In this document: piece by piece, positions 9,010 to 19,021 of the stretch | How positions within the stretch are numbered: position 1 is the first letter of the stretch | Layout of the letters: each line of letters starts with the position of its first letter | DNA from: Bacillus sp. 1NLA3E | Lineage (GTDB): Bacteria; Bacillota; Bacilli; Bacillales; Cytobacillaceae | Assembly: GCF_000242895.2 (NCBI RefSeq) | Contig: NC_021171.1 | Location: 186,001-250,000, forward strand | Length of the DNA stretch: 64,000 nt | Reading direction: 5' to 3' | Made by a program: the position numbers and the translations under genes | The notes under the pieces: model-generated | What the model was told of the DNA's origin: nothing | Seen by the model: the letters and a program-made list of their open reading frames with translations, nothing else | Database searches by the model: none

Positions 9010-10368
9010 CTACATAAAATGGTTAATAAAGGTAGTGGCAATCCCAAAATAGGTGATCAATGAGAAAATATCATTGAGCGTGGTAATGAGTGGACCTGAG
9101 GCTACTGCTGGATCAATGTTTAGCTTATACAAAATTAGTGGGATGATAGTTCCAGCTAATGTCCCGATGATTAATGTTAGGAGAAGCGAGGAACCAACAA
9201 CAATCCCTAATATGGCATTACCTTGCCAAACATAGGCAATAATTGAAATTAATATTCCGCAAGTAACTCCAATAATCAAACCTACAATGAGTTCACGCAT
9301 GATTAGTTTTGTGACCACTTTTTTATCAATGTCCTTAGCTACAAGTCCTCTAACCACAACTGCAAGAGATTGTGTACCCGTATTACCAGTCATTCCAGCA
9401 ATCATTGGCATAAAAAATGCTAACGCTACTACCTTTTTAAGGGTTTCCTCATAGCCACTGATAATCCTTCCAGAAACAAGACCAATAAACAATAATAAAA
9501 TGAGCCAAGGCAACCGCCTCGATGCGGCTACAAGTGCTTTAGTATCAAAGTCGATGGATTTACCTGATGCTGATAGCTTTTCGATGTCTTCATTGGCTTC
9601 CTTTAAAACAACATCAATCATATCATCGACTGTAACGATTCCTACTAGTGTACTTTCCTCATTAACAACAGGAATGGCTAAAAAGTCATATCGCTGAATC
9701 ATCGTGGCCACTTCTTCTTGATCCATTGTCACTAAAACTGAAATGACCCGTTCATACATGATGTTTTTAATCATTTCATTCGGCTCCGAGATCAGTAAAT
9801 CTCGATAAGACACAACCCCTACTAGCTTCTTGTCTTGATCGATTACATACAAATAATTAATCGTTTCAGCAAAATCTGCGAAAGATTTAAGTTTTACAAC
9901 TGCCTCATGGACTGAATAATCATTACGAATCCAAACAAACCGATTTGTCATTAAACGTCCGGCTGTTTCTGGAGGGTAGTTCATGAGATCCTGGACAATC
10001 TTTGATTCCTCTTTCTTCATCTCTGCTAAGAGCGCGTCCATTTTTTTAGGTGACAAGTCCTCCAGCAGGGAAGCCAGGTCATCGTTGTCCATTTCATCAA
10101 GAACTTTCCCTTTGCGTTCAAGACCCAATTTATTTAAAACTTCTATTTGTTCTTCTTTATTTAGCTCTTGAATTAAGTCGGCTAGGCGATCGATGTTTAA
10201 ATATAGAAGAAAGCGAGTTTTGTGCTTCTCAGGTAAATTCTCATAAATGTGGGCAATATCATATGGTTGGAGTTCGTCAAGGATTTTCTCAAATTCTTGC
10301 TTTCTACTGTCTTTTAACATTTTAATCATTTGTAGGGTAATTTGATCTTCAGTCATGTTTTGGATCAT
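9010..10368 (-). CDS. mgtE: Magnesium transporter MgtE
   Basis: A 452-residue Mg2+ channel/transporter. The N-terminal helical domain (from MTEDQITLQMIKMLKD) is followed by two CBS domains (MTNRFVWIRNDYSVHEA and KNIMYERVISVLVTMDQ) and five membrane helices with the pore motif FFMPMIAGMTGNTGTQS. Its cytosolic domains sense Mg2+ and close the pore. The ATG at 10368 has GGAAGGAG 11 bases upstream; a longer frame from 10443 lacks a site. I looked for an M-box riboswitch upstream and did not find one. Confidence 0.94.
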   Translation of the reverse strand: MIQNMTEDQITLQMIKMLKDSRKQEFEKILDELQPYDIAHIYENLPEKHKTRFLLYLNIDRLADLIQELNKEEQIEVLNKLGLERKGKVLDEMDNDDLASLLEDLSPKKMDALLAEMKKEESKIVQDLMNYPPETAGRLMTNRFVWIRNDYSVHEAVVKLKSFADFAETINYLYVIDQDKKLVGVVSYRDLLISEPNEMIKNIMYERVISVLVTMDQEEVATMIQRYDFLAIPVVNEESTLVGIVTVDDMIDVVLKEANEDIEKLSASGKSIDFDTKALVAASRRLPWLILLLFIGLVSGRIISGYEETLKKVVALAFFMPMIAGMTGNTGTQSLAVVVRGLVAKDIDKKVVTKLIMRELIVGLIIGVTCGILISIIAYVWQGNAILGIVVGSSLLLTLIIGTLAGTIIPLILYKLNIDPAVASGPLITTLNDIFSLITYFGIATTFINHFM

Positions 10369-10533
10369 CCAGTTTCGCACTCCTTCCGCCAATATATATA
10401 TGTTATGCATATATAACTTATTTGCTAAATCAATTATTTCCAAATATAATTTTATTTTTATATGAAGGTAAGATATTTTTCGTTATTTTTGCTAAAATAA
10501 GGAGAGATAGAATGTTCGAATTGCAACCATGGT

Positions 10534-10560
10534 GACAGTTTCATAAGAGACTGTCTTTTT
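10534..10560 (+). terminator. Hairpin with T run upstream of 10626
   Basis: GACAGTTTC pairs with GAGACTGTC and five T follow. It lies in the short gap between the divergent mgtE and the hypothetical gene, so it may be a leader attenuator of the latter. Confidence 0.45.
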
Positions 10561-10625
10561 CTTAAGGCTAGAGCTTTCCACTTTTTTAATAAATGAACCA
10601 GCTTTGATGTTCGGGGGTATCTCAA

Positions 10626-11402
10626 TTGAAGAAACACAATCATGAAATTCGCGATTTAGTATATGTTCATCTAAATGAAAACGGTCAATATGTGATTTCC
10701 TATGGAGTGGAATTTTCTGTGTTCGCCCAGTCTTTGTCGCGGTCTTTAAATCATCTTTTGTTAATAAAACACCAATTTGACGATGGGGAATTAAATCGCC
10801 ACACATTGTTAGAATATGTACCAAGAGACAGCCTTCGAAAATTAGTTAAAGATAATATTTACGCCTACGGAGATTTTTGCTGGGTCGACTTTGAGGAAAT
10901 CGACGGGTTGGATGAATTATCTGGGCAAGAAATAGCTGAACTACTCTTCTTAGGGCACCAGAAGCGACATTTAAAGGGGCCATTTTATAACAAGCTCGGA
11001 AATCGTTATGTCTATTTGTCCCGTTACGATAGCTGGTTTAACAAAACGTATTATCGCCAAATAAATGATTTTTATCGAATGTTAGGTAATGTGATTGCTA
11101 TAAAATTGGAAGAACTGAAGATTGAAAAAACACTAATCGGAATCCGAAAAAAAAGATCTTATCCTCCAGTAAATTTAGATATTATCCTTTCATTATCAAA
11201 ATTTATGAGAGAAGGCACCGTAATCTCGTTGAGAAATATTACCCAAAACAGGAATCGTATCGAAATTCCAATCTGGGTGATTGGTGACTTTGACAATATG
11301 GATGACATGATTGAAGAATTTGACCAAATGAAAAGAGAAAAATGTGATGCTAAGCTAGTATTAGAAAAAAAGACAAGAGAGTGGGCATTGTTTACCCAAT
11401 AG
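10626..11402 (+). CDS. Conserved hypothetical protein
   Basis: A 258-residue protein that I do not recognise. It is soluble, charged and without a signal peptide. It is rich in aromatic residues (GNRYVYLSRYDSWFNKTYYRQ) and ends with a strand-rich part (IWVIGDFDNMDDMIEEF). The start is TTG at 10626, with GGGGG 8 bases upstream. It stands between mgtE (divergent) and ddl, with its own terminator, so it appears monocistronic. No catalytic motif is evident. Confidence 0.7.
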   Translation: MKKHNHEIRDLVYVHLNENGQYVISYGVEFSVFAQSLSRSLNHLLLIKHQFDDGELNRHTLLEYVPRDSLRKLVKDNIYAYGDFCWVDFEEIDGLDELSGQEIAELLFLGHQKRHLKGPFYNKLGNRYVYLSRYDSWFNKTYYRQINDFYRMLGNVIAIKLEELKIEKTLIGIRKKRSYPPVNLDIILSLSKFMREGTVISLRNITQNRNRIEIPIWVIGDFDNMDDMIEEFDQMKREKCDAKLVLEKKTREWALFTQ

Positions 11403-11407
11403 AGTTT

Positions 11408-11436
11408 AAAACGGTCCGAATGTTCGGCCGTTTTTT
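11408..11436 (+). terminator. Rho-independent terminator
   Basis: AAACGGTCCGAA pairs with TTCGGCCGTTT around a two-base loop, followed by T residues. Confidence 0.88.
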
Positions 11437-11573
11437 AGTTGTTTTTTTGAATACTGGTTTGTACTGTGATAAATCGTTCATACATTAAAAGTAATGGAAA
11501 TTCATTGAACAACTTTGTTAATAAAGTGGTAAAATAAAAAAAGGTTTGATTGAAAAAAATGGAGGTTCAGTTT

Positions 11574-12656
11574 ATGAAAACGAGACTGGGTTTATTATAC
11601 GGTGGGAAATCTGCAGAACATAAAGTGTCCATGAGAACAGCTATGGCTGTTATAAAAGCTCTTGATCTAAGCAAATTCGATATTTTTCCTATATACATAA
11701 CAGTGAAGGGACAATGGGTAAAGGGCCCACAGCTATTCGCACCAGTTGAAGATGTTGAAGCTCTTGAATTCGCTCCGCCTGTGGGAATGCCTTCAGATAG
11801 TTTAGTGCCAAACCTGTTTCAAGTTGAAACAGAGGGGAACCAACAAACATTGGATGTTATTTTTCCATTGCTTCATGGACCGAATGGAGAAGATGGAACG
11901 GTTCAAGGGCTGTTGGAACTTCTGAATTTACCATATGTCGGTAATGGCGTGCTAGCTTCATCAGCTGGAATGGATAAGGTCATTATGAAAAATGTGTTTG
12001 CGCAAGCCGGCCTCACACAGGTGGATTATGTTTGGTTTATTCGTAGTGAATGGCAAAATGCTGAAGATGCAACCTATGAAAAGGTTGAAAGTGAAATAGG
12101 ATATCCTTGCTTTGTTAAGCCTGCTAATCTAGGCTCAAGTGTAGGAATCAGTAAATGTGTAAACCGCGTTGAGCTTGAAAAGGCGTTTCAAGAGGCTTTT
12201 CAATTCGATCGGAAAATTATCATTGAACAAGGTGTAGTGGCACGAGAAATTGAAATTGCCGTGCTTGGAAATGATGAACCAGAATGCTCTGTTGCAGGAG
12301 AAATTGTTCCAAAAACCGATTTTTACGATTATCAAGCAAAATATGAGGATGGGAATACAGGCTTAATCATACCTGCTGTTATCACTGAGTCTGAATATCA
12401 AGAAATGAATAAACTAGCGATTAGAGCTTTCAAATCGCTTGATTGTGCAGGACTCGTTCGGGCTGACTTTTTCCTTACTAAAGAAGGGAAATGGTTAATT
12501 AATGAAGTCAATACAATGCCTGGCTTTACACCGGTTAGTATGTTTCCGTTGCTTTGGAAGGAAACGGGAATTGAGTATCCTCAGTTAATTGAACGGTTAG
12601 TAAATCTAGCATTAGAGCGACATGGTGAAAAACAACAAATCAAATATACATTTTAG
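11574..12656 (+). CDS. ddl: D-alanine--D-alanine ligase
   Basis: Joins two D-alanines with ATP to make the dipeptide that MurF adds to the cell-wall precursor. The 360-residue ATP-grasp protein starts [20 protein letters not shown] and has [29 protein letters not shown] (ATP-binding loop) and [15 protein letters not shown] (metal-binding end of the active site). The ATG at 11574 is preceded by GGAGG at 8 bases; an upstream in-frame TTG at 11550 is less likely. It is directly followed by murF, the next step in the pathway, after a hairpin. Confidence 0.96.
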   Translation: MKTRLGLLYGGKSAEHKVSMRTAMAVIKALDLSKFDIFPIYITVKGQWVKGPQLFAPVEDVEALEFAPPVGMPSDSLVPNLFQVETEGNQQTLDVIFPLLHGPNGEDGTVQGLLELLNLPYVGNGVLASSAGMDKVIMKNVFAQAGLTQVDYVWFIRSEWQNAEDATYEKVESEIGYPCFVKPANLGSSVGISKCVNRVELEKAFQEAFQFDRKIIIEQGVVAREIEIAVLGNDEPECSVAGEIVPKTDFYDYQAKYEDGNTGLIIPAVITESEYQEMNKLAIRAFKSLDCAGLVRADFFLTKEGKWLINEVNTMPGFTPVSMFPLLWKETGIEYPQLIERLVNLALERHGEKQQIKYTF

Positions 12657-12665
12657 ACCCTTGAT

Positions 12666-12695
12666 GACACGGCCTTTTGGCCGTGTCCCTTCTTT
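12666..12695 (+). terminator. Hairpin between ddl and murF
   Basis: A perfect 9-bp stem, GACACGGCC and GGCCGTGTC, with a TTTT loop. The tail is pyrimidine-rich but not a pure T run, so read-through into murF is likely. Confidence 0.65.
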
Positions 12696-12738
12696 ATAAT
12701 CCCTTTTATAAAAATAAAAAAGGAGGCCAACACAACAA

Positions 12739-14115
12739 ATGATAAACAGGAACCTAAAACAGATTGAAAAAATGATTTCGGTTGAAAACGATTTGTCATC
12801 CTTTGCTGATGTCGAGATCAGCGGTGTGTGCATTGATACTCGGAAAATTAGCCATGGAAATTTATTTATCCCTTTTAAAGGGGAAAAGGCAGACGGGCAC
12901 TGCTTTGTTGAACAAGCACTTAAACAAGGTGCAGCTGCGGCCTTATGGCAAAAGGATGTTCCAAATCCACCACTGCACCTGCCGATCGTAGTGGTCGAGG
13001 ATACGCTTGCCGCATTGCAGGAGTTAGCAAAAAGTTATCGAAATGAGTTAGATATTAAGGTAATTGGGATTACTGGTAGTAATGGAAAAACGACAACAAA
13101 GGATATGACTGCCAATCTCCTCTCCCTTAAATATAAAGTGCAAAAAACGGAAGGGAATTATAATAACCATATTGGCCTCCCATTAACCATTCTAGGGCTT
13201 GATGAGGACACGAATGTGGCAGTACTTGAAATGGGTATGAGCGGACGGGGAGAAATTCAATTTTTAACGAAATTGGCAAGACCTGATGCCGTCATCATAA
13301 CCAATATAGGTGAATCTCACTTATTAGATCTCGGTTCTAGAGAAGGTATAGCCGAGGCGAAGCTTGAGATCATCTCTGGACTGGCTGAAGATGGATTAAT
13401 TGTCTACCTTGGTGATGAACCGTTGCTGAGAAATCGCTTGGAAAACACCGGTGAAAGAAATGTCAAAACGTTTGGAAGAAATGAAAATAATGATCTATAT
13501 CCAATTGAAATGAGTCAAAATGATAAAGGCAATCTCTTTAAAATTAACGGGGTAAGTGAGATGTTCTCATTACCGGTATTAGGAACTCATAATGTGCTAA
13601 ATGCACTTGCAGCCATGTTAACTGCTGCTTATTTTGGTGTTCCTTTTGAAAAGATGAATGTTGGATTTGCAAGCTTAAAGTTAACCAATATGAGGATGGA
13701 GCTTGTTGATGGTGAAAATGGTGAGAAAATCATTAACGATGCCTATAATGCCAGCCCTACATCCATGAATGCCGCGATAGAGCTTATTTCCAATCTGTCA
13801 GGTTACCAGAAAAAAATTCTCGTCCTAGGTGATATGCTTGAGCTCGGGCCACAGGAAGAAGAATTTCATTTTAAAATTGGTCAGTCAATAGACCCAAATA
13901 AAATTGATTATGTGTTTACTTATGGACCGCTTGGGAAAAAGATAGCTGAAGGGGCTGAAACAGTGCTACCACAAGCACGAATCCTTTCCTTTTCCGATAA
14001 ACAGACACTGATCGATGAATTGAAAAAACACACAGACGATCGCACGTTGCTTCTCGTTAAAGCATCCCGGGGAATGAGATTAGAGGAAGTAGTAACTTCA
14101 CTTCAAAAAAAATAA
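12739..14115 (+). CDS. murF: UDP-MurNAc-tripeptide--D-Ala-D-Ala ligase MurF
   Basis: Adds the D-Ala-D-Ala dipeptide to UDP-MurNAc-tripeptide, the last cytosolic step of the peptide stem. The 458-residue protein has the Mur ligase P-loop ITGSNGKTTTKDM, the central motif NYNNHIGLPLTIL, and the C-terminal ligase domain with NDAYNASPTSM. A strong AAAGGAGG site precedes the ATG at 12739. Pairing with ddl, which makes its substrate, is typical of Bacillaceae. Confidence 0.97.
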   Translation: MINRNLKQIEKMISVENDLSSFADVEISGVCIDTRKISHGNLFIPFKGEKADGHCFVEQALKQGAAAALWQKDVPNPPLHLPIVVVEDTLAALQELAKSYRNELDIKVIGITGSNGKTTTKDMTANLLSLKYKVQKTEGNYNNHIGLPLTILGLDEDTNVAVLEMGMSGRGEIQFLTKLARPDAVIITNIGESHLLDLGSREGIAEAKLEIISGLAEDGLIVYLGDEPLLRNRLENTGERNVKTFGRNENNDLYPIEMSQNDKGNLFKINGVSEMFSLPVLGTHNVLNALAAMLTAAYFGVPFEKMNVGFASLKLTNMRMELVDGENGEKIINDAYNASPTSMNAAIELISNLSGYQKKILVLGDMLELGPQEEEFHFKIGQSIDPNKIDYVFTYGPLGKKIAEGAETVLPQARILSFSDKQTLIDELKKHTDDRTLLLVKASRGMRLEEVVTSLQKK

Positions 14116-14152
14116 ATGCAGGATACAAAAATCCTTATTGGAAATAATATTG

Positions 14153-14192
14153 AACACCCCCTCTAAGAACCTTGAAAAAGAGGGGGTTTTTA
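14153..14192 (+). terminator. Rho-independent terminator behind murF
   Basis: AACACCCCCTCT and AGAGGGGGTTT form a strong stem followed by T residues. Confidence 0.9.
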
Positions 14193-14403
14193 ATAGAGAA
14201 TAATATTTCTACATATTACTACAAAATCAAACATTTTCTAACAAAAAAGGAATCCACCTTATTTCCACCCCAACTTAAGCTAAAATAGAAACTAAACAAG
14301 GGGCTGCTAGTTGGTGCATTAAAGCTGTAAAGTACTAATGGGTGCCTGACCCCCGATGCGTTAAAGCGTTGAAGGGGAAAAATACAAAGCAGGTGACGTG
14401 TTA

Positions 14404-15804
14404 ATGGATAAAAAGAAGGTAATCATTGTTGGTGGCGGTATTACAGGTTTATCTGCCGCTTATTATTTACAAAAGGAAGCTCAAGAAAAAGCTTTGCCGA
14501 TTGAGATCAAATTGATTGAAGCAAGCAACCGTGTTGGTGGTGTGATTGAAACGGTCAAGAAAGACGGATTTGTGATTGAAAAAGGACCGGATTCGATCAT
14601 TGCTCGGAAAAAGAGCGGGCTAAATTTAATCGAAGAACTTGGACTAAAGGATAAAGTTATTTCTAATACAGCCGGTAAATCATTTATTCTTGTCGATGGC
14701 AAACTCCACACAATGCCAGAGGGCTCTTTTATGGGAATCCCGACCAAGGTGACTCCGTTTGCTTTTTCTGGTTTATTTTCTCCACTAGGAAAGCTGCGTG
14801 CTGCAGGTGATTTTGTCCTACCGAAGGGAAAACCGCAGTCAGACCAATCTCTAGGTAAATTTTTCAGAAGAAGATTAGGAAATGAAGTAGTCGAAAATTT
14901 AATTGAGCCGCTTCTAGCAGGTATTTATGCTGGGGATATTGATAATTTAAGCCTAATGTCGTTATTTCCTAACTTTTATCAAATGGAACAGGATTACCGA
15001 AGCCTAGTACTTGGATTAAAGAAGACGATGCCGGAACCTCCAAAAACGGCAAAAAAACCAGGAGCCAAAAAAGGGATGTTCATTTCCCTTTCGACGGGCC
15101 TTGAAGAAATTGTTGTCCAACTAGAGAAACGATTAGAGGGTTCAATCATGAAAGGAACTGCCGTTGATAAAGTCAAAAAGACTGCAGATGGCTATGAAGT
15201 AACCCTCTCTAATGGCACAGTTGAAAAAGCGGATAGTGTGATCATTACGACAGATCATTTCCATGCCCAAAGAATGCTTGCAGAATATTCCTTTATGGAT
15301 TCATTTAAGCAAATGCCGTCGACATCAGTTGCTAATGTGGCGATCGCATTTCCAAAGTCAGCAATCAAACAGGATATCGATGGATCAGGTTTTGTTGTTT
15401 CTCGTAATAGTGATTATCGAATTACCGCATGCACTTGGACCCATAAAAAATGGCCAGGCTCAACACCAGAAGGTATGGCGCTGCTACGTTGCTACGTCGG
15501 AAAACCGAAAGATCAAGAAGCGGTAAATCTGTCAGACGAGGAAATTATTAAAATTGTTCTGAAGGACTTAAATAAAACAATGGATATTACCGAAAAACCT
15601 CTATTCCATGTTGTGACCAGATGGAAAAAGTCCATGCCACAATATACAGTTGGGCATAAGGAAAGAATGAAGACCGTAAAGGAATCCCTAAGTGAAGAGC
15701 TACCAGGCGTCTTCTTAGCGGGTGGTTCGTTTGAAGGTGTAGGTATACCGGATTGTATCGACCAAGGTATTGGCGCGATGAAAAAGGTATTGGATTTTTT
15801 ATAA
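14404..15804 (+). CDS. hemY: Coproporphyrinogen/protoporphyrinogen oxidase HemY (CgoX)
   Basis: A 466-residue FAD enzyme that oxidises coproporphyrinogen III to coproporphyrin III in the Gram-positive haem pathway. It has the dinucleotide-binding motif VIIVGGGITGLSAAYYLQ, the acidic strand EASNRVGGVIETV, and the C-terminal FAD motif GVFLAGGSFEGVGIPDCIDQG. The ATG at 14404 follows AGGTGA at 7 bases; an in-frame GTG at 14398 is possible. It stands alone here, not in a hemE-hemH-hemY operon as in B. subtilis. Confidence 0.93.
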   Translation: MDKKKVIIVGGGITGLSAAYYLQKEAQEKALPIEIKLIEASNRVGGVIETVKKDGFVIEKGPDSIIARKKSGLNLIEELGLKDKVISNTAGKSFILVDGKLHTMPEGSFMGIPTKVTPFAFSGLFSPLGKLRAAGDFVLPKGKPQSDQSLGKFFRRRLGNEVVENLIEPLLAGIYAGDIDNLSLMSLFPNFYQMEQDYRSLVLGLKKTMPEPPKTAKKPGAKKGMFISLSTGLEEIVVQLEKRLEGSIMKGTAVDKVKKTADGYEVTLSNGTVEKADSVIITTDHFHAQRMLAEYSFMDSFKQMPSTSVANVAIAFPKSAIKQDIDGSGFVVSRNSDYRITACTWTHKKWPGSTPEGMALLRCYVGKPKDQEAVNLSDEEIIKIVLKDLNKTMDITEKPLFHVVTRWKKSMPQYTVGHKERMKTVKESLSEELPGVFLAGGSFEGVGIPDCIDQGIGAMKKVLDFL

Positions 15805-16000
15805 AATAAATATTATCTGGATTTAAATAAGCGGTTTAAGAGAGCGGTAGCGTTATCATTAACCGCTCCCTATGTTTATGGGGATTTCTGGCGGAGATTG
15901 TCGTAACTACCCCATTTCTGGCAAATCCATTTTATTGCAATCAGTACGCTAAAGTGTTAAGATTAATACCAAAGCACACGGGCCAACATTGCTTACAACA

Positions 16001-16032
16001 GGGCATGCTCCATTTGGAGAATGTCTTTTTTT
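16001..16032 (+). promoter_or_regulatory. Attenuator-like hairpin in the cshA leader
   Basis: GGGCATGCTCC (16001-16011) pairs with GGAGAATGTC (16016-16025) around ATTT and is followed by seven T. It lies about 90 bases before the cshA start. In the 319-base gap after hemY only this and a weak GAGCGGT/ACCGCTC hairpin (15841-15868) are seen. Confidence 0.6.
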
Positions 16033-16123
16033 GAGAAAATCAGTACAAATCAAAAATCGCTTTTTACATAATGATAAAAATAAAACTATTCTTGTTAAAG
16101 GCAATAAAAGGAGATTGAAAAAA

Positions 16124-17587
16124 TTGACAATGTTTCAAGATTTGGGCCTTAGCCCAGCAATGATGAAATCAATTAAAAAAATGGGTTTTGAGGAAGCTAC
16201 TCCAATTCAAGCAGAAACGATCCCGTTAAGTTTAGAAAATAAAGATCTAATTGGTCAAGCGCAAACTGGTACGGGGAAAACGGCAGCATTCGGAATCCCA
16301 CTTATTGAAAAGGTAGATAAGGATGCTGATTACATTCAAGGGATTGTAGTAGCACCGACACGTGAGCTTGCGATTCAAGTATCGGAAGAGTTATACAAGA
16401 TCGGATACGGAAAAAGGGTTCGTGTTCTCCCTATTTATGGTGGGCAGGACATCAACCGCCAAATCCGTGCTTTGAAAAAAAACCCACATATTATCGTGGG
16501 GACACCTGGTCGTTTGATTGACCACATTAATCGTAAAAACCTTCGTTTGGACCGTGTTCACACAGCTATTCTTGATGAAGCAGACGAAATGCTTAACATG
16601 GGTTTTATTGAGGATATTGAAGCAATCTTATCCCAAATTCCTGCTGAACGACAAACACTATTATTCTCAGCAACCATGCCGATGCCAATTCAAAGAATGG
16701 CCGAAAAGTTCATGAAGGAACCTCAAGTGGTTCGTGTGAAAACAAAAGAAATGACTGTATCTTCTGTTGAGCAATTTTATGTGGAAGTACAAGAAAGAAA
16801 TAAGTTTGATGTTCTGACTAGATTACTTGATATCCAATCGCCAGAACTCGCAATCGTGTTTGGAAGAACGAAGCGACGCGTGGATGAATTGGCAGAAGCA
16901 CTTAATTTAAGAGGCTATATGGCGGAAGGAATCCACGGGGATTTGAGCCAAGCTAAGCGTCTTTCGGTGTTGAAGAAATTTAAAGAAGGCTCGATAGATG
17001 TTCTTGTAGCTACTGATGTCGCAGCCCGCGGTTTAGATATTTCTGGTGTTACCCATGTCTATAATTTTGATATTCCTCAGGATCCAGAAAGCTATGTTCA
17101 TCGTATTGGCCGTACTGGACGTGCCGGTAAGACAGGTGTGGCATTGACATTTGTAACTCATCGAGAAAAATCATATTTAAGTGTCGTAGAAAGAACGACA
17201 AAACGTAAAATGGAAAAGATGGTTCCACCAACAGTAGACCAGGCTCTTGAAGGTCAACAAAAAGCGGTGGTCGAGAAAATTCTACAGACAATTGAAGCAA
17301 ATAATTTGCAATATTATAAGGAAGCTGCTGATGAATTGCTTGATCAGCAAGATCCAAGTACAGTAGTTGCGGCTATGTTAAAAATGTTAGTAAAGCCAGA
17401 TACTGCGTCAGTTCAATTGACAGAAGAAAGCCCACTTCCGCAAAGACGAGACCGGAAGCCAAATGATCGTGATCAACGAAGAAGTAATGATTACAACAGC
17501 AGAAAAAAAGGTCCAAGCAATCACCGCACAGGTGGTGCGAAGCGCACTAATCATAGCAGTTCAAAACCAACTAAAACTTTTAAATAA
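16124..17587 (+). CDS. cshA: DEAD-box RNA helicase CshA
   Basis: An ATP-dependent RNA helicase involved in mRNA turnover and cold adaptation. The 487-residue protein has all family motifs: Q motif ([12 protein letters not shown]), [39 protein letters not shown] and [13 protein letters not shown]. The tail is basic and low in complexity (from residue 440), as in CshA. The TTG at 16124 fits best, with AGGAG 10 bases upstream and a start [11 protein letters not shown]; the open frame runs back to 15989 but that extension covers the attenuator hairpin. A strong terminator follows. Confidence 0.95.
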   Translation: MTMFQDLGLSPAMMKSIKKMGFEEATPIQAETIPLSLENKDLIGQAQTGTGKTAAFGIPLIEKVDKDADYIQGIVVAPTRELAIQVSEELYKIGYGKRVRVLPIYGGQDINRQIRALKKNPHIIVGTPGRLIDHINRKNLRLDRVHTAILDEADEMLNMGFIEDIEAILSQIPAERQTLLFSATMPMPIQRMAEKFMKEPQVVRVKTKEMTVSSVEQFYVEVQERNKFDVLTRLLDIQSPELAIVFGRTKRRVDELAEALNLRGYMAEGIHGDLSQAKRLSVLKKFKEGSIDVLVATDVAARGLDISGVTHVYNFDIPQDPESYVHRIGRTGRAGKTGVALTFVTHREKSYLSVVERTTKRKMEKMVPPTVDQALEGQQKAVVEKILQTIEANNLQYYKEAADELLDQQDPSTVVAAMLKMLVKPDTASVQLTEESPLPQRRDRKPNDRDQRRSNDYNSRKKGPSNHRTGGAKRTNHSSSKPTKTFK

Positions 17588-17593
17588 TTTTAC

Positions 17594-17632
17594 AAAAAAA
17601 AGGCTGTTGAGACTTCTCAACAGTCTTTTTTT
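17594..17632 (+). terminator. Rho-independent terminator behind cshA
   Basis: AGGCTGTTGAG pairs with CTCAACAGTCT around ACTT, followed by a run of T. Confidence 0.93.
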
Positions 17633-17687
17633 GTTGGCCTTTTTATCCTGATGGGAATACTACAGAGAAAGAAAGGGGAGGTCTAAT

Positions 17688-18653
17688 ATGACAATCATCC
17701 GCTTGGGGTATGTTGCAATGAGTGTTCAACTGCAAAACTGTTCACCATCTCAAACGATGACATTTAAACAGTTTTCTGCAACAAAGGATCGAGAGGCAGC
17801 GATTAGAAAGCTGGAACGAATTGCCGTGAAAAATTTAGATAATTGCCTACGTTTATTAAAGCACAATGTCAGCCATGACATTCATTTTTTCCGTTTAAGC
17901 TCAAGGCTTGTTCCTCTTGCCAATCATGAGGAATTAGCCGATTGGAACTATATGACGGCCTTATCAGATCCACTCACTAAAATCGCGGAATATCTTAAGC
18001 TTTACCCAATGCGTGTTGACTTCCATCCCGACCATTTTGTCGTCTTAAACTCATCAAAATCAGACATCCTAAATACATCTATTAAAACACTTGCCATGCA
18101 CGAAGCGCTACTCAAAGAAATGGAAATTGATTCTGAGCACCGTTGCGTCCTCCATGTAGGCGGAGCTTATCATGATAAGGAGAAGGCATTGGAACAGTTT
18201 ATTCATAATTGGGGCTTTATTTCACAATCGCTCCAAAAGATGATCATACTTGAAAATGATGATACCTCCTTTACCCTGGGAGACACTCTATACCTATGTG
18301 AAAAATTAGGTATTCCGCTCGTGTTCGATTACCATCACCATTTAGCTAATCATCAGGAACCGTTGTGGGAAAACGACTGGGACCGTGTGGTTAATACGTG
18401 GAGTCATTCAAAGCTGCCACTTAAAATGCATATTTCCAGTCCAAGATCGAAACAGGATTTTCGTGCGCATGCCGATTATGTTGACCCTGAGTTGTTTTTT
18501 TCCTTTCTAAAAAAGGTAAATGATTCAGTCCCCGAAATTCACTGTATGATTGAGGCTAAGGAAAAGGATCAGGCCTTGTTCCAGTTGGCAAAACAATTAA
18601 GCGATTGGGAATCTGTTGAGCAAATTGATCAAACGAGCTTCCTATTAAAATAA
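17688..18653 (+). CDS. uvsE: UV damage endonuclease UvsE
   Basis: A 321-residue TIM-barrel nuclease that nicks DNA 5' to UV photoproducts. It begins IIRLGYVAMSVQLQNCSPS and has the metal-binding strands RVDFHPDHFVVLN, LHVGGAYHDKEKAL, LENDD and VFDYHHHLANH, the last containing the usual His cluster. In B. subtilis this gene lies elsewhere, but its place between cshA and ydbS is common in related genera (recollection). A GGGGAGG site precedes the ATG. Confidence 0.93.
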   Translation: MTIIRLGYVAMSVQLQNCSPSQTMTFKQFSATKDREAAIRKLERIAVKNLDNCLRLLKHNVSHDIHFFRLSSRLVPLANHEELADWNYMTALSDPLTKIAEYLKLYPMRVDFHPDHFVVLNSSKSDILNTSIKTLAMHEALLKEMEIDSEHRCVLHVGGAYHDKEKALEQFIHNWGFISQSLQKMIILENDDTSFTLGDTLYLCEKLGIPLVFDYHHHLANHQEPLWENDWDRVVNTWSHSKLPLKMHISSPRSKQDFRAHADYVDPELFFSFLKKVNDSVPEIHCMIEAKEKDQALFQLAKQLSDWESVEQIDQTSFLLK

Positions 18654-18840
18654 AGCTGTGTTAAAGCACAATGTTGATTTTTTGCACAATGTTGATTGGA
18701 GTGGAAGGCGCGAAGACTCCTGCGGGAGCAGCGGGACAGGTGAGACCCCGCAGGCGCTTTAGCGCCGAGGAGGCTCACCGCCCGCCCCGCGGAAAGCGAA
18801 GCGCCTGGAACGGAAATCAACATTCTAGTTTAACAGAGCC
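18654..18840. repeat. GC-rich palindromic intergenic repeat, copy 2 (long form)
   Basis: The core at about 18692-18822 matches copy 1 nearly base for base in the middle (ACCCCGCAGGCGCTTTAGCG). Outer arms are longer here: GCTGTGTTAAA at the left end mirrors TTTAACAGAGCC at the right, and ATGTTGATT mirrors AATCAACAT. It fills half of the 368-base gap behind uvsE; the rest shows no gene. Confidence 0.85.
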
Positions 18841-19021
18841 TAAAATAAAAAAATTTTGATCATTATGCCCTTTTTGGACATGACATGCTGATTACCTCCT
18901 TTTCATATAGGGAGTATATCAAGCGTGTTTTTTTACTGTAAACAAAACCTCTTAACCATGTATTTATCATTTTCAATCCCTTCTGTATAATTAAGGAAGA
19001 AAAAGTGGCAGGAGGTACGTC

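Noticed and set aside
10369-10533. M-box (Mg2+) riboswitch upstream of mgtE
   Set aside because: Searched on the minus strand; no conserved M-box parts and too little space.
18629-18859. Open frames of about 60 codons on both strands
   Set aside because: They are translations of palindromic repeat copy 2.
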